Shown here piece by piece: positions 5,848 to 9,765 of a stretch of 9,765 bases of DNA. Under the pieces are notes generated by a model that saw only the letters and a program-made list of their open reading frames with translations, had not been told where the DNA came from and did not search any database. Numbering within the stretch: the stretch's first letter is position 1; each line of letters opens with the position of its first letter. Source of the DNA: an uncultured Pseudorhodobacter sp. (GTDB taxonomy: Bacteria > Pseudomonadota > Alphaproteobacteria > Rhodobacterales > Rhodobacteraceae); NCBI GenBank assembly GCA_945957495.1, contig CAMFLG010000081.1, forward strand, positions 1 through 9,765. Reading direction: 5' to 3'. The translations under genes and the position numbers were made by a program.

Positions 5848-6157
5848 ATGCCCCTATTGCGGTGTCAAAGCCGAGGAAACCGAACTCTCGCCCGGTTATG
5901 AGGCGCATCTGAAGCGGTTCGGGCCGGGGTCTTCGGATGAAGACTTCGAAGCCTACATGTTCGCGCGCAAGAACCCCAAGGGGGTGCACTTTGAGCGTTG
6001 GCGGCATGTTTATGGCTGCGGCAAGTGGTTTCTGGCCGCGCGGGATACCAACACGTTGGAGGTGTTCGGGACGTACCCTGCGCAATCCTCTGAACCGCCT
6101 GCGGAGTTGCAGGCCAAGATCAAGGCCAAACGGCCGGACTGGAAGGGTTACAAATGA
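5834..6157 (+). CDS. soxD: Sarcosine oxidase delta subunit
   Basis: The 107-residue zinc-binding structural subunit of heterotetrameric sarcosine oxidase. The N-terminus MLILECPYCGV gives Cys6 and Cys9. RHVYGCGKWF (57-66) provides His58 and Cys62, completing the Cys3His zinc site known from SoxD structures. Other family-typical stretches are GPGSSDEDFEAYMFARKNPKG (29-50, approximately), TYPAQSSEPP (80-89) and the C-terminal KRPDWKGYK (99-107). Delta caps the alpha subunit and helps hold the complex together; it has no catalytic role of its own. Its stop codon overlaps the soxA start as ATGA, so alpha and delta are translated in step. Unlike the rest of the operon it is separated from its upstream neighbour, by 93 bp of palindromic DNA. 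Confidence 0.95.
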   Translation: MLILECPYCGVKAEETELSPGYEAHLKRFGPGSSDEDFEAYMFARKNPKGVHFERWRHVYGCGKWFLAARDTNTLEVFGTYPAQSSEPPAELQAKIKAKRPDWKGYK

Positions 6158-9100
6158 GCACCCGTCTGAACAAGGGCGGCCGTCTGATCGACCGCAGCAC
6201 GGCGCAGGAATTTTCCTTTAACGGCAAGCGGATGCGCGGGTTCGGCGGCGATACACTGGCCTCGGCCTTGCTGGCCAACGATCAGGTTCTGGTCGGGCGC
6301 AGTTTCAAATATCACCGCCCGCGCGGGATTGTGGCAGCAGGGCCCGAAGAGCCGAATGCGCTGGTGAACCTTGGCCGCGGCGCGCGGTTTGAACCGAACC
6401 AGCGCGTGACGACGACCGAATTGTTCGCGGGGCTGGAGGCGGAAAGCCAGAACCATTGGCCCAGCCTGGAATTCGACGTGGGTGTGATCAACAACACCCT
6501 GTCGCGGTTCCTGCCGGGCGGGTTCTACTACAAGACCTTCATGTGGCCGCGCGCGGCGTGGAAACATCTGTTCGAGCCGATCATCCGCGCCTCTGCCGGT
6601 TTGGGCAAGGCGCCGAAAGAGCGTGACGCCGACCGTTACGAGCAGGTTTATGCCTTTTGCGATGTGCTGATCGTCGGCGGCGGCATTGCCGGGCTGCAGG
6701 CGGCACTGGTGGCCGGGGCCTCTGGCGCGCGGGTGACGGTGCTGGAGCAGACCGCGCATTGGGGGGGGCGTGCGCCGGTGGATGGCGACATGATCGAAGG
6801 CACGCCTGCCGATGCGTGGATTGCGGCGACGGTGGCGGCGCTGTCGGCGATGCCGAACGTGACGATGCGCGCGCGTTGCATGGCGGCGGGGGTTTATGAC
6901 CACGGCTATGTGCTGGCCGAGGAAAAGGTGGCGGATCACACGCCGGGTGACGGGCGGCCGAAACACCGGCTGTGGCGTTATCGCGCCGGGCGGATCATCA
7001 CCGCCACGGGGGCGATTGAACGGCCGTTGTCTTTTGCGGGCAACGATATTCCGGGCGTGATGCTGGCAGCTTCGGTGCGCGACTATGTGGTGAATTTCGC
7101 GGTCAGCCCGGGCGATCGCACGGTTGTTGTGACCAACAACGACGACGCCTATCGCACGGCGATTGCGCTGAAAGAGGCGGGGCTTGCGGTGCCCTGCATC
7201 GTGGATGCGCGCACCCAAGTGACTGGGGCGCTGCCAGAGCGGGCGCGGGCGCTTGGCATTCGGGTTGAAACAGGCCGGGGCATTGCCAAGGTCAAAGGCG
7301 GCAAGCGGGTGACGGGCGTGGCGCTGTGCGTGCAGGCCGGTGAAGGTGCTGTGCTGGAAGAGATCGCCTGCGATGCGGTGGCGATGTCGGGCGGCTGGTC
7401 GCCGGTGGTTCACCTGTGGAGCCATTGCGGCGGCAAGCTGACCTGGGACCGCCAGCATGCGCATTTCCGCCCTGACGCTGCGCGTCCGCCGACCAATCAG
7501 GACGGTGCCGCGATGGTTTATCCGGTCGGCAATGCCAATGGTGCGATGACGGCGGCGCAGGCGCTGGCCGATGCGGCGAACGGGGCGGCTGCGGCTGTGG
7601 CGGCGCTGGGGTTCAAGGCCGAGGCGGTTGCGGCATCTGCGGCAGAGGTGGTTGAGGCGGCGATGGAGCCGGTCTGGATCATGCCGCAGGGCGCGGGCGT
7701 GAAGCTGAAGGCCAAGATGTGGCTGGACTATCAGAACGACGTGAAAGTGTCTGATGTGCAGCTGGCCGCGCGCGAAGGCTATGAGAGCGTGGAACATACC
7801 AAGCGTTACACCACGCTGGGCATGGCCACAGATCAGGGTAAGCTTAGCAATATCAACGGGCTGGCAATTCTTGCTGATGCGTTGAATGAAGAGATCCCGC
7901 GGGTGGGCACCACCACATTCCGCCCGCCCTATGCGCCGGTGACGCTGGGCGCGCTGGCAGGGGAATCACGCGGCGATATTTTCCAACCGCTGCGGCGCAC
8001 CCCAATGCATGGCTGGCACGAGGCCGAGCAGGCCTACTTCGAGCCGGTCGGTCTGTGGCGCAGGCCCTATTGCTATCCGCGCGCGGGTGAGAACCACGAA
8101 CAGGCGGTGCATCGCGAGGTGTTGAACACCCGCAATGCGCTGGGGCTGCTGGACGCCTCGACCCTTGGCAAGATCATCGTCAAGGGGCCGGATGCGGGCC
8201 GGTTCCTGGATATGCTGTACACGGGCGTGATGAGCAGCCTGCCTGTGGGCAAATGCCGTTACGGGCTGATGTGCAACGAGCAGGGATTCCTGAGCGATGA
8301 CGGCGTTGTCGCGCGCATCGACGAGGACACCTGGCTTTGCCATACCACCTCGGGCGGGGCGGATCGCATTCATGCCTGGATGGAAGACTGGCTGCAATGC
8401 GAGTGGTGGGATTGGCAGGTTTACACCGCCAATGTGACCGAGCAACTGGCGCAAGTGGCCGTGGTTGGCCCGAACGCGCGCAAGGTGCTGGAAAAACTGG
8501 GCGGCATGGATGTCTCAAAAGAGGCGATGCCGTTCATGACCTGGGCGGATGGCACCCTGGGCGGCTTTCCGGTACGGGTGTACAGGATCAGCTTTTCGGG
8601 TGAGTTGTCTTACGAGATCGCGGTTCCGGCCAGCATGGGGGCGGCGTTCTGGGCGGCCTTGCACAAGGCGGGCGCAGAGTTTGGCGCGATGCCTTATGGC
8701 ACCGAGGCGTTGCACATCATGCGGGCCGAGAAGGGCTTTATCATGATCGGCGACGAAACCGACGGCACGATCATTCCGCAAGACCTGAACCTGGGTTGGG
8801 CGATTTCCAAGAAGAAGGCCGACTACCTTGGCAAGCGCGGGCAAGAGCGGACCTATCTGGCCTCGCCAGACCGCTGGAAACTCGCCGGGTTTGAAACGCT
8901 GGACGGGTCGGTGGTGCCGGATGGTTCCTACATCGTTGCGCCCGGAACGAATGCGAATGGGCAGGGCAACACGCAAGGTCGGGTGACATCGACCTATTAC
9001 AGCCCGACCTTGAAGAAGGGCATTGCGATGGGGCTGGTTCGGGGCGGTTTGGACCGGATCGGCGATGTGGTCGAGTTCAACACGGTCACGGGCGGCACGG

Positions 9101-9162
9101 TGAAGGCAAAGGTTGTCGATCCGGTGTTCTATGACAAGGACGGGGAGAAGCCGAATGTCTGA
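6154..9162 (+). CDS. soxA: Sarcosine oxidase alpha subunit (heterotetrameric)
   Basis: A 1002-residue multidomain subunit of full family length. Residues 1 to about 100 form the N-terminal ferredoxin-like domain (RMRGFGGDTLASALLAND, 26-43). It contains no cysteine before Cys169, so it cannot hold the 2Fe-2S cluster of related dehydrogenases, as expected for SoxA. A NAD-binding Rossmann domain begins CDVLIVGGGIAGLQAAL (169-185); GRIITATGAIERPLSFAGNDIPGV (279-302, approximately) is its second nucleotide-contact region. EHTKRYTTLGMATDQGKLSN (547-566) is a conserved linker. About 605-995 is a GcvT-like aminomethyltransferase fold that binds tetrahydrofolate and converts the iminium intermediate to 5,10-methylene-THF. 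Start ATG overlaps the soxD stop. The end overlaps soxG by 8 nt. A run of eight G at 6761-6768 lies in-frame (Trp203-Gly-Gly-Arg). No frameshift seen. The symbol is unrelated to thiosulfate-oxidation soxA. Confidence 0.96.
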   Translation: MSTRLNKGGRLIDRSTAQEFSFNGKRMRGFGGDTLASALLANDQVLVGRSFKYHRPRGIVAAGPEEPNALVNLGRGARFEPNQRVTTTELFAGLEAESQNHWPSLEFDVGVINNTLSRFLPGGFYYKTFMWPRAAWKHLFEPIIRASAGLGKAPKERDADRYEQVYAFCDVLIVGGGIAGLQAALVAGASGARVTVLEQTAHWGGRAPVDGDMIEGTPADAWIAATVAALSAMPNVTMRARCMAAGVYDHGYVLAEEKVADHTPGDGRPKHRLWRYRAGRIITATGAIERPLSFAGNDIPGVMLAASVRDYVVNFAVSPGDRTVVVTNNDDAYRTAIALKEAGLAVPCIVDARTQVTGALPERARALGIRVETGRGIAKVKGGKRVTGVALCVQAGEGAVLEEIACDAVAMSGGWSPVVHLWSHCGGKLTWDRQHAHFRPDAARPPTNQDGAAMVYPVGNANGAMTAAQALADAANGAAAAVAALGFKAEAVAASAAEVVEAAMEPVWIMPQGAGVKLKAKMWLDYQNDVKVSDVQLAAREGYESVEHTKRYTTLGMATDQGKLSNINGLAILADALNEEIPRVGTTTFRPPYAPVTLGALAGESRGDIFQPLRRTPMHGWHEAEQAYFEPVGLWRRPYCYPRAGENHEQAVHREVLNTRNALGLLDASTLGKIIVKGPDAGRFLDMLYTGVMSSLPVGKCRYGLMCNEQGFLSDDGVVARIDEDTWLCHTTSGGADRIHAWMEDWLQCEWWDWQVYTANVTEQLAQVAVVGPNARKVLEKLGGMDVSKEAMPFMTWADGTLGGFPVRVYRISFSGELSYEIAVPASMGAAFWAALHKAGAEFGAMPYGTEALHIMRAEKGFIMIGDETDGTIIPQDLNLGWAISKKKADYLGKRGQERTYLASPDRWKLAGFETLDGSVVPDGSYIVAPGTNANGQGNTQGRVTSTYYSPTLKKGIAMGLVRGGLDRIGDVVEFNTVTGGTVKAKVVDPVFYDKDGEKPNV

Positions 9163-9706
9163 TGTCGTTGCGGCCTTGGGCCATGCGTCTTACGACGGGT
9201 TTGCGAAGATCCGCGAAATCGGGCCTTTGGGTATGATCACCCTGCGCGCCAAGCCGGATGTGGCGGGGCTGGCAGAGGCGATCAAGGCGGCAGTGGGAAC
9301 AGCCGTTCCCGCGCGGCGCGAGATCGAGGTTGCGGGCGACCGCGCCGCAGGCTGGATGGGGCCGGATGAGTACCTGCTGATCCTGCCTTACGGCGAAACG
9401 ACGGCGGCGCTGGCGGCGATTTCGGCGGCGCTGGCGGGGCAGCATCATCTGGCGGTGGCGGTGTCTGATGCCCGTGCGGTGTTCCGGGTGGAAGGGGCCA
9501 AGGCCGATCAGGTGCTGGCGAAACTGTCGCCGGTGGATTTCGCCACGCTGGCCCCGAAAGAGCTGCGCCGCAGCCGGGCCGCACAGGTGGCGGCGGCGTT
9601 CTGGAAGGAAGGCGATGGGTTTACCGTGGTCTGCTTCCGGTCTGTTGCGGGCTATATGATGGGGCTTTTGACCCATTCGGCGATGCCGGGCAGCGAGTTG
9701 GGCTAA
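9155..9706 (+). CDS. soxG: Sarcosine oxidase gamma subunit
   Basis: A 183-residue subunit that packs against alpha and beta near the covalent FMN. It shares the GcvT-related fold in shortened form. Visible features are REIGPLGMITLRAKPD (20-35), GWMGPDEYLLILP (66-78, the most conserved SoxG segment), VAVSDARAVFRVEGAKADQVLAKLSPVDF (about 101-129) and the C-terminal EGDGFTVVCFRSVAGYMMGLL (about 151-171). The ATG at 9155 is chosen because GGGGAG lies at 9142-9147 and the protein then starts at the usual SoxG N-terminus; the frame extends upstream only inside soxA. ATGTCTGA joins the gene to the soxA stop, an 8-nt overlap that implies translational coupling. Last member of soxBDAG visible. Other operons of this type continue with one-carbon genes, but none is in view here. 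Confidence 0.92.
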   Translation: MSDVVAALGHASYDGFAKIREIGPLGMITLRAKPDVAGLAEAIKAAVGTAVPARREIEVAGDRAAGWMGPDEYLLILPYGETTAALAAISAALAGQHHLAVAVSDARAVFRVEGAKADQVLAKLSPVDFATLAPKELRRSRAAQVAAAFWKEGDGFTVVCFRSVAGYMMGLLTHSAMPGSELG

Positions 9707-9765
9707 CCCTAGCCTGTCTGATTAACACGGAATCGAAAATCGCTGCCTCTCGCTTCGCTCGACCG
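9707..9765. other. Start of the region downstream of soxG, cut by window edge
   Basis: Only 59 bp are visible after the soxG stop. I see no convincing hairpin with a U-run and no gene start. The last bases contain a short TCGCT tandem (within CTCGCTTCGCTCG), which could be one arm of a structure continuing past the edge. Whether the operon ends here cannot be judged. Confidence 0.35.

Noticed and set aside
6154..6660. The N-terminal domain of SoxA as a functional 2Fe-2S ferredoxin domain
   Set aside because: There is no cysteine before residue 169. The domain keeps the fold-like sequence but has no cluster ligands, which is normal for SoxA.
6148..7797. A 549-codon open frame antisense to soxA, and several other long antisense frames (for example 690-1955, 1694-2497, 5279-6085)
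   Set aside because: The frames lie opposite well-recognised genes. Their translations are rich in Arg, His, Pro and Gln with no domain or membrane pattern, as expected from high GC at third codon positions.
9745..9765. A possible terminator or tandem repeat at the right edge
   Set aside because: The TCGCT tandem is very short, no complete stem is visible and the window ends there.

Overview
The window looks like chromosomal DNA from an alphaproteobacterium, most likely a member of the Rhodobacteraceae (Rhodobacter/Paracoccus/Roseobacter group). The basis is high GC with strong G/C at third codon positions, the gene order ccmI-ruvX-DUF1289, a soxBDAG sarcosine oxidase operon, and AT-rich or GC-rich palindromic intergenic repeats of a style I associate with this family. 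This placement comes from pattern recognition, not a search.

Left region (1-2272). A Bcr/CflA-type MFS drug exporter runs leftward off the window edge (598 down to 1). Diverging from it across a 121-bp gap is a two-gene rightward unit: a TauE/SafE-family exporter (720-1538), overlapped by 7 nt by an uncharacterised 246-aa protein (1532-2272). That protein has an HxD...H...R residue pattern and a PhyH-like sequence texture, so it may be a 2-oxoglutarate/Fe(II) oxygenase.

Middle region (2273-4312). A convergent gap carries two stacked hairpins (2289-2307 and 2309-2329). Three tightly overlapping leftward genes follow: ccmI (cytochrome c maturation, 4312-3083), ruvX/yqgF (3086-2613) and a four-cysteine DUF1289 protein (2613-2386). 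The stop and start codons overlap at both junctions, so the three are almost certainly one transcript.

Right region (4313-9706). A 180-bp divergent promoter region separates ccmI from a complete heterotetrameric sarcosine oxidase operon in the order soxB (beta), soxD (delta), soxA (alpha), soxG (gamma). All four frames are intact. soxD/soxA overlap by ATGA and soxA/soxG by 8 nt. Only the soxB/soxD junction has a gap. It is filled by two consecutive palindromes and spanned by a 35-codon small ORF that begins on the last base of the soxB stop codon and ends 14 nt inside soxD. Together the four subunits oxidatively demethylate sarcosine to glycine, passing the methyl group to tetrahydrofolate as 5,10-methylene-THF and producing H2O2.

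Most of the window is ordinary, conserved metabolism. The parts most worth a second look are the coupling of a TauE/SafE exporter to a putative oxygenase, and the palindrome-filled coupling ORF inside the sox operon. I did not see a clearly new defence, mobile or RNA system.
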